Positions 50,508 through 60,388 of a stretch of 64,000 nt of DNA are shown piece after piece. The position numbers and the translations under genes were made by a program. Where the stretch lies: contig NZ_FWXV01000008.1 in NCBI RefSeq assembly GCF_900176515.1, positions 476,432 to 540,431 on the forward strand, in the 5' to 3' direction. The first letter of the stretch is position 1, and every line of letters starts with the position of its first letter. The stretch comes from Kibdelosporangium aridum. Its GTDB lineage: Bacteria; Actinomycetota; Actinomycetes; Mycobacteriales; Pseudonocardiaceae. The notes under the pieces were generated by a model. It did no database searches and was not told the DNA's origin. It worked only from the letters and a program-made list of their open reading frames with translations.

Positions 50508-52185
50508 CATCTTCTTCCGGCTGCTGGGCGTCACTGTGCTGGTGGCTGTGTGCTCCATCGCGGCGACGGCGTGGCTGGCCACGCAGATCACCCGGGCCTC
50601 GCTGCAGCAGGAACAGGGCCGGGAACTGGCCGTGGACAACGACATCTACAAGGTGCTGCTGGGCCACGCCGTGGACCACAGCGACTGGTCCGAGGCGAAG
50701 GACATAGTCGAAGATCTGGTGGAACGGCATCCGGACCGCCGGATCGCGTTGCTGACGAAGGATCGCACGCCGATCGTGGACCTCGGCGGGGACGGGTCGC
50801 CGTTGCCGTCGACCGCGTCGGCGGAGGTCGACGCACTCGACGTCGATCCCGTGCTGCTGCCCGACGCGCCCGCCGATCGGATCGACAAGCGTGTGCTTGG
50901 GCCGTTCCGGACCCCGATCGGCGTGCGCGAGCGTGAGGACCAGTCCGGGGTGCTGAAATGCCTGCGGGTCAACAGAGCCGCAGACGCGGCGACGCGGCAG
51001 AAGTGCATCGACGTCCGGGTTCCCGCGGACAGTGTTGCCGACTTCTATGCCCTGCTCGCGTTGGAGGACTTGGTCAACCCGTGCCTGGCCCGGCGGGGCC
51101 TGCCGCCGGTTCTGCTCGACCCGGACTACACACCGGCGCGGTATCAGAGGATTCCCGACGAGCCCGCGGTGGCGGAATGCGTGAGATCATCCCGCCGCCA
51201 GCAACTCGCGCCTTATGTCGCGCCTGCCGCTTTGATGTTCGTCACCAGCCCGGCAGGCGCGGCGACCACGTCGTTCGATCTGTCATCCGGGAACTCGTGG
51301 CGGGTCGCGGGCGTGGCGGCGGCGGTTCTCCTGGTCGCGATCGTGGTCACGGCAGCGGTTTGCGCGAGACTGATCCGTCCACTGAGGGCACTTACCGGTG
51401 CCGCGCACCTGATGGCTGACGGAGATGCCGCCCCTCCGCTGACGGTTCGCGGCCGTGACGAGATCGCGCAACTCACCAAGGCGTTCAACACCATGGTCGA
51501 GAACCGTGAACGCATGGAACAAGTGCGCAAAGCCATGGTCAGCGACATCGCCCACGAACTGCGCACGCCGTTGAGCAACATCCGGGGCTGGCTCGAAGCG
51601 GCCGAGGACGGACTCAGCGAACGAGACCCCGCGCTGATCGCGTTGCTGCTCAAGGAAGCCCTCGTCCTGCAACATGTCGTCGACGACCTGCAGGACCTCG
51701 CCGAAGCCGACGCCGGCAAGCTGCGACTGAACCGTTCGCAGGTCGCGGTGTCAGAGATATTCGCCCAACTGGACGCAGCGCACGACGCCCGGGCCGCGCA
51801 GAACGGGATCACGCTGACCGTTTCGAACCCGGAGGCGCTGCAGGTACACGCGGATCCCGTGCGGCTGCGGCAAATCCTCGACAACCTCGTCACCAACGCG
51901 TTGCGGTACGTGCCTTCGGGCGGGTCGGTCGCCGTCACCGCGCGGACCGAACAGGACGAGGTCGTGTTCGAAGTCGCCGATAACGGGACCGGCATCAGCC
52001 CGGAGGACCTCCCGCATGTGTTCGACCGGTTCTGGCGGGCGGAGAAGTCACGCAGCCGACAGACCGGCGGCAGCGGCCTCGGCCTGGCGATCGTACGCAA
52101 CCTGGCCGAGGCGCACGGCGGCAGCGCGACCGCCGAGAGCACGTACGGCCAGGGCGCGACCTTCCGGGTTCGGCTGCCCGCCTAA
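50497..52185 (+). CDS. Sensor histidine kinase
   Basis: A 562-aa kinase. TM1 (LLGVTVLVAVCSIAATAWLA) and TM2 (AGVAAAVLLVAIVVTAAVCA, about 270-290) enclose an unusually large extracellular sensor of about 240 residues with four Cys. HAMP follows. The phospho-His is in MVSDIAHELRTPLSNIRGW, and N, G1 and G2 boxes are NLVTNALRYV, VADNGTGI and GGSGLGLAI. It is the partner of the overlapping response regulator and probably senses an envelope or antibiotic signal. Confidence 0.92.
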   Translation: MRRSIFFRLLGVTVLVAVCSIAATAWLATQITRASLQQEQGRELAVDNDIYKVLLGHAVDHSDWSEAKDIVEDLVERHPDRRIALLTKDRTPIVDLGGDGSPLPSTASAEVDALDVDPVLLPDAPADRIDKRVLGPFRTPIGVREREDQSGVLKCLRVNRAADAATRQKCIDVRVPADSVADFYALLALEDLVNPCLARRGLPPVLLDPDYTPARYQRIPDEPAVAECVRSSRRQQLAPYVAPAALMFVTSPAGAATTSFDLSSGNSWRVAGVAAAVLLVAIVVTAAVCARLIRPLRALTGAAHLMADGDAAPPLTVRGRDEIAQLTKAFNTMVENRERMEQVRKAMVSDIAHELRTPLSNIRGWLEAAEDGLSERDPALIALLLKEALVLQHVVDDLQDLAEADAGKLRLNRSQVAVSEIFAQLDAAHDARAAQNGITLTVSNPEALQVHADPVRLRQILDNLVTNALRYVPSGGSVAVTARTEQDEVVFEVADNGTGISPEDLPHVFDRFWRAEKSRSRQTGGSGLGLAIVRNLAEAHGGSATAESTYGQGATFRVRLPA

Positions 52186-52189
52186 GTCA

Positions 52190-52467
52190 TCTTCGCGTTT
52201 CCACGGGCCGAGGTCTCGGACGGTCTGGGCGAGAGCACGGATGGGTTCGGTTTCCGGCGCGTACGGCAGGGCGTCGACATGCTGGAAGTGGCTGACCGCC
52301 TCCAGCGAGATCGACGTGCGCCGCGTGAGCTCGTGATCGGTGGGCACAGCGAGCACACGGCGTTCGGCGAACAGGGTGGGGCCGACGGTGAGATCGGGTT
52401 CCTCAACCGGGAGCCAGGCGATCAGCACCGATTGTGGTGTCCGCGGTGGGATGTGCGCACTATCCAC
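52190..52467 (-). pseudogene. LysR-type regulator fragment
   Basis: An internal piece of a LysR substrate-binding domain: DLTVGPTLFAERRVLAVPTD, HELTRRTSISLEAVSHFQHV, and PIRALAQTVRDLG. The HTH and both termini are missing. Confidence 0.6.
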
Positions 52468-52494
52468 ACGGCTCAGCCTATCCTGGTGAGTTGA

Positions 52495-53110
52495 TCATCT
52501 CATAAGCATGGCGTTGCCGTCACGTCGAACAGGCCCAGGTGACCCATTCCCGCAGCATGCTGCCGAAGTACAAGGGAGCGCACGAGTGGGATGAGGGCGC
52601 CTCCTTCCTCTCGGACAGCCCGGGCCGCTCGTTGGTCGCCGCGTCGCGTTCAGGGCCGACCGCAGCGTCGAGGAACGGTCTGAGAGAGGTCGGCCCAGGT
52701 GTCGGCACTGTGCTTGGCGGCGGTGCCGCTGCGGTGGCAGAACTGTTCGAAGTCGCCCTAGTGGCAAGGCTGTGGGACTGCGCGGCGAGCGCGGTGACGA
52801 TCCCAGTTCCGCGGCTGCGCGGGGATCGACTGTCTCGGTTGGAGTCGCGGGCAGGTGCTCAGTGAAGTACTTGAGATGGTCGGACATGTCCTCACCGGCC
52901 ACTGTCGCGAGGTTCAGGTTGTGCAGTTCGTCGACCAGAACGAGGTCCACCCTCGCCTCTAACATGAGCTGGTAGACGGCGTCGGCGATGTCGGTAGTGT
53001 TGTAGCCGCGCTTGACCGGGGGCAGGCCGAGGAAACGGGCGAACTCCATGGCCAGCTTGCGCGGTGATTCCTTGGGCGGGGTGGTGACGTAGACGACCGG
53101 GGATGCGGTC
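52495..53110 (-). pseudogene. TniB-type transposition ATPase remnant
   Basis: VVYVTTPPKESPRKLAMEFA, RFLGLPPVKRGYNTTDIADA and the Walker B region RVDLVLVDELHNLNLAT then DHLKYFTEHLPAT match TniB-like AAA ATPases of Tn7/Tn5053-type transposons. The upstream Walker A segment is missing and the frame is lost near 52850. A second minus-strand coding-like piece (RDQLGHYLRANLATEDVRQR, about 53150-53210) of unknown origin lies just upstream. Confidence 0.6.
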
Positions 53111-53329
53111 GGTCAGCCGGCCTGGGTAGCGTTGGCGCACATCTTCGGTGGCGAGATTGGCACGCAGGTAGTGGCCGAGCTGATCACGCCAGTCCATGTT
53201 CTGCCCGCCGATCTCTGCGAACCTGGCGAGCACCGCAGGCTGACCGATCAAGCCGGCGAAGGCAGGCAGAATCGCGCGGTGCAGCGCGAGGCCACCCAGG
53301 GCACGATTTATGGGGGCAGACGCCCGAAA

Positions 53330-53610
53330 AGTAGTAAGACACCCTCCCGCCCCGGCGCACGAAACCTCACCGAGTTCTTCGCCGCCGTCGACACCGAGCT
53401 GAACGCGGAATCGGCTGCGGCACCGAAAGTTCAGTGCAACGACCGCGACATACTCAACCTGCTGTCCAAACGCGCCAAGGTCCTGCACCTGGGTCCGGCG
53501 AACTACTGCTGGTTCATGGATCCCTCGCGCGCCCCTCTGCCTCAAACTGGTCGGCAGCGGGCTCGGCCACCATGTCCAGCATGAATCCCCGGTTGATCAA
53601 CGCCATGAGA
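53330..53610 (+). pseudogene. Site-specific integrase fragment
   Basis: On the plus strand NLTEFFAAVDTELNAE, CNDRDILNLLSKRAKVLHLG and NYCWFMDPSRA are followed, one base out of frame, by LCLKLVGSG. This Cys-containing stretch resembles zinc-ribbon-like parts of actinomycete phage/transposon integrases, recalled by pattern only. No catalytic domain is present. Confidence 0.35.
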
Positions 53611-53767
53611 TAACGAGCCAGCATTCGATGCTGTTACCGGCCGGGGCGGTGTTTCTGGAGCATCCTTGATCCAGAGACAGTCCGTGTTGTCATGTTTGTC
53701 GTCTGGGATCGGGGAAGCCGAGGCTGAGGTAGCCGGGCACGCGTGGACAGGGAAGAGGCCGCGGCTG

Positions 53768-54472
53768 TCAATTCGGGAAACGGGGCCGCCCTGACGTGTG
53801 GCGGTCGCGAGCGCCGCGGGAACTGAGGAACCTGATGGGGCGAATCAGGGCCCGGTAGAAGGGGCGTACCGCCCGTCCGGGGAGGAGACCGTGTCGTTCC
53901 TCTTCCCAGACCCTGCCCCTGGGATGACTCCTGAGCAGGAGGCCTTCGGTGATTGCCGGGGCGGTGGTCAACAGCTCGACGCGGGAGAGGTGTTTGACGC
54001 TGATGTAACCGTACTGACTGGGGCTGACCAGGCGGGCCGGTGCTCCGTGGTCACTGTCGAGTGGGTGGCCGTCGAGATGCTGGGCGATGAGTACGTCGTC
54101 GGCCAGAATGTCGTCGATCTTCACCGCGGCTTCCCACCCGTCGAGTCCGCGACACTTGATGTGGGTGATCGATGTTCCGGGCGGAAGCGCCGGTTCGATG
54201 AGAGCGCGGTAGAGCGTCTCGAACGAGACGCCTTCCCAGCGCAGGTCGGTCGCCGTCCAGCCGGCCACGCAGTGGAAGTCGGCTGTGATCTCCTTCCGCG
54301 GCAAGGATGAGAGTGACGCGAGTGGAAGGTCGAATTCTTCGGTCACCGCCCCGCGTACTTCGATCACCGGGTCGGCCGGAACGGCCGGGGCAGGCCGGGA
54401 AAGGTGCGTGCCGAAACGGGGGAATCCCTTGACCCGGCGTTGTCCTGGAGGAAGTTTGTTGCCGTATCTCAT
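53768..54472 (-). CDS. Sulfite-oxidase-like molybdopterin-dependent oxidoreductase
   Basis: A 234-aa protein of the sulfite oxidase catalytic-domain type: VIEVRGAVTEEFDL, the Mo-ligand Cys in TADFHCVAGWTATDLRWEGV, and DHGAPARLVSPSQYGYISVK. It lacks a Tat signal and the dimerisation domain, so it is a short cytosolic member of the family (YedY-like core). The C-terminal 40 residues are basic and unassigned. The substrate is unknown. Confidence 0.85.
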   Translation of the reverse strand: MRYGNKLPPGQRRVKGFPRFGTHLSRPAPAVPADPVIEVRGAVTEEFDLPLASLSSLPRKEITADFHCVAGWTATDLRWEGVSFETLYRALIEPALPPGTSITHIKCRGLDGWEAAVKIDDILADDVLIAQHLDGHPLDSDHGAPARLVSPSQYGYISVKHLSRVELLTTAPAITEGLLLRSHPRGRVWEEERHGLLPGRAVRPFYRALIRPIRFLSSRGARDRHTSGRPRFPN

Positions 54473-54859
54473 TGATCAGGCCTTTCGCACGCGATTTGAT
54501 CACCGCCAGACCCATCATTTCCTCAGCCGCCCAGCACGAGATCACCCACGGGAGTGATTCCGCTCCTTCGCAGGAGTGGCGTTGAACTCGCCCAGGATCT
54601 CCACCGTCCACGGCTTCACCCGAATGGATCTCAGCATCTGCGCAGACCCGGCCGTTATGCCGCGCAGCGGGCAGGATGTGTTGGTGTGTAAAGGTTCTAT
54701 GCGGTGAGGTCGGTGTGGTGCGGGTGGATCAGTGGCGGATGAGCGTGACCCAGCGGTCCAGTGTGGACAGTGCCTCGCCGGCGGACCGGTACTGCAGGGT
54801 GAACAGGGCGCGGTGTCGGACGCCTGGGCAGACGAGTCCGAACAGGACCGGCTGTGGGC

Positions 54860-55084
54860 ATGCTGACCGAGGCCAAGGGACAAGCTACCGGTAGTCACAT
54901 GATCGCGATTATGGCGATCATGTGCATGTATGGCATGTACGTGTGGGCCAGCGGCGGTAAGAAAGAGTCGGAAGAACGGATGATCAAGCGGCTGGACGGT
55001 TCGTTTGAGCACACGGTGAAGGTCGAGTGGCATGCCCCGACCGGTCCGCTCGGCGCGCTTGTCCGGCTCTTCCGTCGCGGATAG
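54860..55084 (+). CDS. Small membrane protein candidate
   Basis: A 74-aa frame with a Met-rich hydrophobic segment (SHMIAIMAIMCMYGMYVWAS) followed by a charged tail (KKESEERMIKRLDG). ATG 54860 (or GTG 54854) lacks a strong ribosome site. Codon pattern and topology are plausible; no family is recognised. The 54473-54859 stretch to its left has no gene that I can support. Confidence 0.4.
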   Translation: MLTEAKGQATGSHMIAIMAIMCMYGMYVWASGGKKESEERMIKRLDGSFEHTVKVEWHAPTGPLGALVRLFRRG

Positions 55085-55390
55085 CACTGACAGGGCCAGT
55101 GGCCAGGAAGCCTGCAGCTGGTCAGTCAGTGATCTGGCCGCGACCGTGAGTGCGACGGTAGCCAGTGCGCCGTTCGGCCAGACGTGCCACTCGCACTATC
55201 CGAGATTGTCGGACCTTTGCTGCGGAATCGGCTGGCGCGCTATCTGCCGAGGCAACCCACTACGTGGACTGTGCACCGGTTTCCGGGACGAAAGGTTCCG
55301 ATGAACGCGACTGTCACCGATACCTCACCTGAGTTCGGACTCGGACAATTCGCGACTGCGGCGCACGATCGCGGAGTGACTTGATCAGCA
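55085..55390. other. No gene recognised
   Basis: The only frames are short and GC-driven. Nothing convincing is seen before the hairpin at 55391. Confidence 0.4.
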
Positions 55391-55413
55391 TGGGCGCCGA
55401 CACGCGGCGCCCA
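55391..55413. terminator. Hairpin downstream of dienelactone hydrolase gene
   Basis: TGGGCGCC and GGCGCCCA form a perfect 8-bp stem with a 7-nt loop, 66 bp past the stop of the minus-strand hydrolase gene. No T-run follows on either strand. Confidence 0.35.
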
Positions 55414-55478
55414 GTCCTCAGTGCGTATTGAACGGTTCGCCGGATTCCCGATTGTTTCGTTGATCTCCGAGAGACTCG

Positions 55479-56381
55479 CTAGTCACTGCGCCGCTTATCG
55501 GCGGCGTCGAACCAGTTCAGCGTTCTGCGCCACGCCTCCGTCGCACCGTGTGCGTTGAAGCGGGCTCCGGTGTCGTTGAAGAAGGCGTGATCGGCCTCGG
55601 TGAAGGTGAGGAGTTCGTATTTCAGCCGCGCCGCTTCCAGGGCCGCCTTGGCCGCTGGCCGGGTCGCGTTGACTCGGGCATCGAGTCCGCCGTAAACCCC
55701 GAGCACTGCGGCACGGGAGCCTTCGAAGCTGCCGCCTTCCGGGAATGGCCCGTAGTAGGCGGCGCCCGCGGCCAGGCGCGGTTCGTTCGAGGTGAGCAGG
55801 CGCCACACCATGTTGCCGCCGAAACAGTATCCGACCGCACAGAGTTTCTTGCCGCGCACGCGCCGCTTGAGCTCGGTCAGGCCGGCTTTCATGTCTGCGA
55901 CGAAGCGTTCCGGCGGGATCCGGGACAACGCGGCCGCCACCTCGGCTTCGCCGGGAAACGCCCCGGTGCCGCCTTCGTCGGACAGCAGGTCGAGCGCGAG
56001 TGCGGAGTACCCGCTGGCGGCGAATCGCCCGGCGACCGTGCGGATGTGCTCGTTCAGTCCGCGGTTCTCGTGGATGACCAGCACGCCACCGCGGGGCTTT
56101 TCGGCGGCTGCCCAAGCGGCCATCAGCGGCACTCTGGGGCCTGTGAACGTGATCGACTCGCGCGGGACGGGAGCCCAGTTGGTCTCGGACGCGGAACGGT
56201 TGCCGCTGCTCTGCGGCTCCGCCGCCGCAGTGCCCGAGGCGAACGTGGCCAGCAGCCCACTCGCCGCCGCACCAGTCACACCGAGCAAGCCGAGGCGGCG
56301 TATCGCTTCCCTTCGGTTGATGATGCCGTCGGCAAGGTCCTCCGCGACCTCTTCGGCGAGATACCGCTGAATCTCCGTCAT
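55479..56381 (-). CDS. Exported dienelactone hydrolase family protein
   Basis: A 300-aa alpha/beta hydrolase. The nucleophile Cys is in CAVGYCFGGNMVWRLL, the Asp in YGGLDARVN and the His in ADHAFFNDTG; IHENRGLNEHIRTVAGRFA holds the family Glu. The N-terminus carries INRREAIRRLGLLGVTGAAA then a hydrophobic stretch ending ASGTAAA, consistent with Tat export. ATG 56381 is followed directly by this leader; the frame extends upstream without protein-like sequence. The substrate is unknown. Confidence 0.87.
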   Translation of the reverse strand: MTEIQRYLAEEVAEDLADGIINRREAIRRLGLLGVTGAAASGLLATFASGTAAAEPQSSGNRSASETNWAPVPRESITFTGPRVPLMAAWAAAEKPRGGVLVIHENRGLNEHIRTVAGRFAASGYSALALDLLSDEGGTGAFPGEAEVAAALSRIPPERFVADMKAGLTELKRRVRGKKLCAVGYCFGGNMVWRLLTSNEPRLAAGAAYYGPFPEGGSFEGSRAAVLGVYGGLDARVNATRPAAKAALEAARLKYELLTFTEADHAFFNDTGARFNAHGATEAWRRTLNWFDAADKRRSD

Positions 56382-56724
56382 GGTTACTCCCAACAGACCC
56401 TGCGAGAGTGGCGCCGGTAGGGGCTGGCTGCCCCACGGTTCGCGCACGAGCATAGACAGGCACACGCGGGTCTTGGCTGTCTGTTTGCTGTCGACACTGG
56501 CCGGGTGTTCACACGTTGACAGAACTCGAACATTCGCCCGTACGTTGAGCACCGGAGACCTCAGCAAGCCGGTTGATCGGTCCACTATGGAATCTTGGGC
56601 GGCCCTGCGAGATCTTGAACGAGGCGTCCGCGTCGTCCGGGACGGATCTTGCGCTGACCGCTGGCCGATTCGGATCAGTTCGGGCTGGCTGGATTCGTTG
56701 CGGATCACGTAGATTCGTGTCGCC
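56382..56724. other. Divergent intergenic region, no gene seen
   Basis: It must contain promoters for the hydrolase (minus) and the methyltransferase (plus). No motif was assigned. Confidence 0.5.
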
Positions 56725-57522
56725 ATGGACACGAACAAGGCGAGCATCACCCGTGTGCACGACGCGTTGCTCGGCGGCAAGGACCACTACGCGGCCGACA
56801 AGGCGGTCCGTGATCGTTTGTGTGCCATCGATCCGGACTTTCCCGTCGCCGCGCAGGACACCAGGGCGTTCCTGTCGCGGGCAGTCCGCTATCTGGTAGG
56901 CGAGGCAGGGTTGACGCAGCTGCTGGACTGCGGACTGGGTCTTCCTATCGTGGATGACACACACCGCGTGGCCCACGAGATCAATCCTGAATGCATGGTG
57001 GTCTACGTGTCGCTGGACCAGTTCGCGCTGTCGCACGCGCGAAGGCTGCTCGCCGGCAACGACCGTGCCCACGTGACCGAAGTGAACCTCAGCCATGCGG
57101 ATCGGGTGCTGGCCGACCCGGTGGTCAGCAAGTACCTGGACTTCAGCCAGCCGATCGGACTGTTGCACATCCTGACGCTGCACCACGTGCCGGACCATGA
57201 CGACCCTTGGCTGACGATGCAGCAGTACGTCGATGCGCTCGCGCCGGGTTCCTACGTCGTGCTGATCCACTTCCTGGACCCTGGTCCAGGCCACGAACTC
57301 GCGGACACCATCACCCGGGTCGGCGAGGTCTATCGCGCGGGTGTCGGCACTGGCTGGCCCCGGCGTGCCGAGCGGATCCTGGACCTGTTGCCCGCCCTCG
57401 AGCTGGTGGAGCCCGGCCTGGTGCCGGTGGGCGACTGGCGGCCGGACAGTCCTCGAACCGGACCGTTGGGCGCGATGCAACGTCTGGTCATGGGCGCGGT
57501 CGCGCGCAAGCCGTTCAGCTGA
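56725..57522 (+). CDS. DUF574 family SAM-dependent methyltransferase
   Basis: A 265-aa member of the actinomycete S-adenosyl methyltransferase family DUF574 (PF04672). The N-terminal signature is ITRVHDALLGGKDHYAADKA; QLLDCGLGLPIVDDTHRVA is the SAM-site region (canonically DxGxGxPT, here GLGLPI) and LHHVPDHDDPW follows. These genes are abundant in Streptomyces and Pseudonocardiaceae; the substrates are unknown. Confidence 0.88.
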   Translation: MDTNKASITRVHDALLGGKDHYAADKAVRDRLCAIDPDFPVAAQDTRAFLSRAVRYLVGEAGLTQLLDCGLGLPIVDDTHRVAHEINPECMVVYVSLDQFALSHARRLLAGNDRAHVTEVNLSHADRVLADPVVSKYLDFSQPIGLLHILTLHHVPDHDDPWLTMQQYVDALAPGSYVVLIHFLDPGPGHELADTITRVGEVYRAGVGTGWPRRAERILDLLPALELVEPGLVPVGDWRPDSPRTGPLGAMQRLVMGAVARKPFS

Positions 57523-57534
57523 GCCGGAAACACG

Positions 57535-58023
57535 GTGAAGGGGAGGTGTTTCGTCCGGTTGGGACCGGACGAAACGCTCATGAGGAAGAACTGTCAGACG
57601 GCGGCCCGTTTGATCAGGTCGGCTACTTCCGAGGAATGCCGCTCGCTGAGGGCTCAGGTCCCCGGCGAAGGAAGCGTGGAACTTCTCCTTGTCCAGGAAC
57701 AGGAATCCATTCTGTGGCGGCAGAATCGGAGGTACTGGGGCACCCGGCGGCTGGTCGCCAGGGCAAAGGAGCAAGGCGCACTACGGCCCGACGTCGAGCC
57801 TGTAGATCTGCCGATCATCCAGCTCATGCTGGGCGCGGTCACCGAACACACCGGGAGTCCGGAGTTGTGGCGCCGCTACCTCGCTTTGATGATCGACGGC
57901 ATGCGCGCCCGTCCGGACACCGAGGGCCTACCGGCCGCAGGACATCCGTCCAAACCGGACCTGGTCACCAGGAGCGAACGGGATGCGTCCCGCGGCCGCC
58001 GCGCTGTCCGCAGCGGACAGTGA
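57535..58023 (+). pseudogene. TetR-family regulator, C-terminal remnant
   Basis: From about 57740 the frame reads TRRLVARAKEQGALRPDVEP, VDLPIIQLMLGAVTEHTG and WRRYLALMIDGMRA, the C-terminal ligand-binding domain of a TetR regulator. The N-terminal HTH is not present in any frame upstream; the region before 57680 is unrelated sequence behind the methyltransferase gene. It is likely a truncated gene. Confidence 0.55.
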
Positions 58024-58209
58024 CTGATCCGCTCAACGAGGGACATCGCTGATCGTCGGAACCACTTAGTCTGGCTGGTGAACGAAGTCATCCGATCTTC
58101 CGGGGAAGTTGCCGCTGAAGGGTGGACAACCTCTGTCGATTGCGGTGTGATGATGGTGCTCTTTGCAGACTATTGTTTGATTTTGTTGGACATTCAACGG
58201 TGAGGTCCG

Positions 58210-60234
58210 ATGATTAAACATGTACGTAGAGTGACCGCGATGGTTGGGACGGGCGTGCTGCTCGCCGCGGGGATCGGTGCCGCGCCACCCGGCACCGCTG
58301 CCACCACCCCCGCCGTCGCCGCCGTGACTCCCGGCGACGGACTGGCGCTGACGCCGCCGATGGGCTTCAACAACTGGAACTCCACCCACTGCCGGGCCGA
58401 GTTCAACGAGGCGATGGTCAAGGGCATCGCCGACATCTTCGTTTCGAAAGGCCTGAAGGACGCCGGCTACCAGTACGTCAACCTCGACGACTGCTGGGCG
58501 CTGCCGCAACGCGGGCCCGACGGGAACCTTGTCCCGGACCCGGTGCGCTTCCCGAACGGCATCAAGGCTGTCGCGGACTACGTCCACTCGAAAGGCTTGA
58601 AGTTCGGCATCTACACCAGTGCGGGCACGAAAACCTGTAACGAGAACGGTTTTCCCGGCGCCCTCGGCTTCGAGCAGAAGGACGCCGACCTGTTTGCTTC
58701 CTACGGCGTGGACTACCTGAAGTACGACAACTGCAACAACCAGGGCGTGGACGCCAAACTCCGCTACACCACGATGCGGGATGCGTTGCGCCGTACCGGC
58801 AGGCCGATCGTGTACTCACTGTGCGAGTGGGGCGAGAACCAGCCTTGGTTGTGGGGCAAGGACGTTGGTCACTTGTGGCGTACCACCGGCGACATCACCG
58901 ACACCTACAACAGCATGCTCGGTATCGCCAAGACGAACTGGGCGCTCGCGGACTACGCCGGGCCAGGCCACTGGAACGACCCGGATATGCTCGAGGTCGG
59001 CAACGGTGGCATGACCGACACCGAGTACCGGTCGCACTTCGGGCTGTGGGCGATCATGGCCGCGCCTCTGCTGATCGGCTCCGACCTGCGCACAGCGACA
59101 CCGGAGACGTTCGAGATCCTCGGCAACCGTGAGGTCATCGCGGTCGACCAGGACCCGCTGGGGATACAGGGACGGCCGATCCGCTCTGCAGGCGGGATCC
59201 ACGTTTTTGTCAAGCCGTTGAAGAACGGCGACAAGGCAGTGCTGCTTTTCAACGAGGGTGAGAAAACCGAACGCGTCACGACCACGGCCGCCGAAATCGG
59301 CCTGCCGCAAGCGACCGGTTACAAACTGCGTGACCTGTGGGCGCACACCGACCGTCACACAGCGGGCACGATCGCGGCGACCCTCCCGCCGCACGGCAGT
59401 GCGATGTTCCGGGTGAACGCCGACCGCGGTTGGGCGAAGTACCCGCCTGCGGTAGACATCGGCGCGGCACTACAGACCGTGTACCCGGGCGCGTTGCCAC
59501 TGGTCGCGCCCGGTGACACGGCGTCGGTGACCACGACCGCGACCAACAACGGCAGGCTGCCCGCTGTCACGGTGAAGTCGGTGCTTACTGGGCCCGCTGG
59601 CTGGGAGGCGGTTCCAGAATCGCCGAACGACAAGACAATCCTGCGCACCGGCGAATCTACGAGTACCAAGTGGACAGTCAAAGTCCCGGCAAACGCCAAA
59701 CCGGGTTTCTATGTCCTGGCTGTCCGAACCACCTACCGGCCAGACGCGGAAACGCGGTTCGACCTCGAAGTCCGTGTGCCACCACCGGCGCCGGCAGCGA
59801 ACGCCTATGTCAGCGATCTGACGTGGTTGAGCTCGGACAACGGTTGGGGCCCAGTCGAACGCGACACCAGCAACGGCGAATACGGTTCTGGCGACGGAAA
59901 TCCCATCACTATCAACGGAGTCACGTACGCCAAGGGCATCGGCGCCCACGCGCCCAGCAATGTGGAGTTCTATGTCGGCGGACGCTGCACGTCGTTGACC
60001 GCGAGCGTCGGCGTGGACGACGAAGAAGGAACCGACGGCTCAGTCGGTTTCGAAGTCTGGGCCAACGGCGCCAAGGTCGCCGACAGCGGAGTCATGACCA
60101 ACGATATGCCCGCCAAGCCGATCACCGCCAACATCACCGGGGCGATGGTGGTGCGTCTGGTGGTCAATGATGGTGGCAACGGAATCACCAGCGACCACGG
60201 CGACTGGGCCGATGTCCGGGTGACCTGCGGATAG
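58210..60234 (+). CDS. Secreted GH27 alpha-galactosidase with NPCBM domain
   Basis: A 674-aa glycosidase. A Sec signal (TAMVGTGVLLAAGIGAA then ATT) is followed by the GH27 barrel: LTPPMGFNNWNSTHC, YQYVNLDDCWA, nucleophile Asp in DYLKYDNCNN, acid/base Asp in HWNDPDMLEVGNGGM. A beta-sandwich and a NEW3-type domain follow (to about 520). The C-terminal NPCBM domain (about 535-674) contains YAKGIGAHAPSNVEFYVGG. ATG 58210 follows GAGGTCCG. It releases alpha-linked galactose (or L-arabinopyranose) from plant polysaccharides outside the cell. Confidence 0.93.
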   Translation: MIKHVRRVTAMVGTGVLLAAGIGAAPPGTAATTPAVAAVTPGDGLALTPPMGFNNWNSTHCRAEFNEAMVKGIADIFVSKGLKDAGYQYVNLDDCWALPQRGPDGNLVPDPVRFPNGIKAVADYVHSKGLKFGIYTSAGTKTCNENGFPGALGFEQKDADLFASYGVDYLKYDNCNNQGVDAKLRYTTMRDALRRTGRPIVYSLCEWGENQPWLWGKDVGHLWRTTGDITDTYNSMLGIAKTNWALADYAGPGHWNDPDMLEVGNGGMTDTEYRSHFGLWAIMAAPLLIGSDLRTATPETFEILGNREVIAVDQDPLGIQGRPIRSAGGIHVFVKPLKNGDKAVLLFNEGEKTERVTTTAAEIGLPQATGYKLRDLWAHTDRHTAGTIAATLPPHGSAMFRVNADRGWAKYPPAVDIGAALQTVYPGALPLVAPGDTASVTTTATNNGRLPAVTVKSVLTGPAGWEAVPESPNDKTILRTGESTSTKWTVKVPANAKPGFYVLAVRTTYRPDAETRFDLEVRVPPPAPAANAYVSDLTWLSSDNGWGPVERDTSNGEYGSGDGNPITINGVTYAKGIGAHAPSNVEFYVGGRCTSLTASVGVDDEEGTDGSVGFEVWANGAKVADSGVMTNDMPAKPITANITGAMVVRLVVNDGGNGITSDHGDWADVRVTCG

Positions 60235-60351
60235 GCCCCTTGATCGCGAACAGGACCGATCTGACATTCGCGTCTCGCGTTCGATGATCCTTTGTGGACC
60301 GCTTTCGGATCAAGGGCTTGCACGGTGAAGATCGTGTCGTCCCGACCCTGC

Positions 60352-60388
60352 GGAGGGTTCTCGCAGCACCGGGCTGCGGGAACCCTCC
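60352..60388. terminator. Bidirectional intrinsic-terminator-like hairpin
   Basis: A 16-bp stem (GGAGGGTTCTCGCAGC pairing GCTGCGGGAACCCTCC, with one G.T pair) and a 5-nt loop, followed by TTTCGTT. It lies between the convergent stops of the alpha-galactosidase and the peroxidase genes, so it can serve both. Confidence 0.8.

Noticed and set aside
58185..58198. GTTG-N6-CAAC inverted repeat upstream of the alpha-galactosidase
   Set aside because: Four-base half-sites are too short to claim an operator, and no regulator gene is adjacent.
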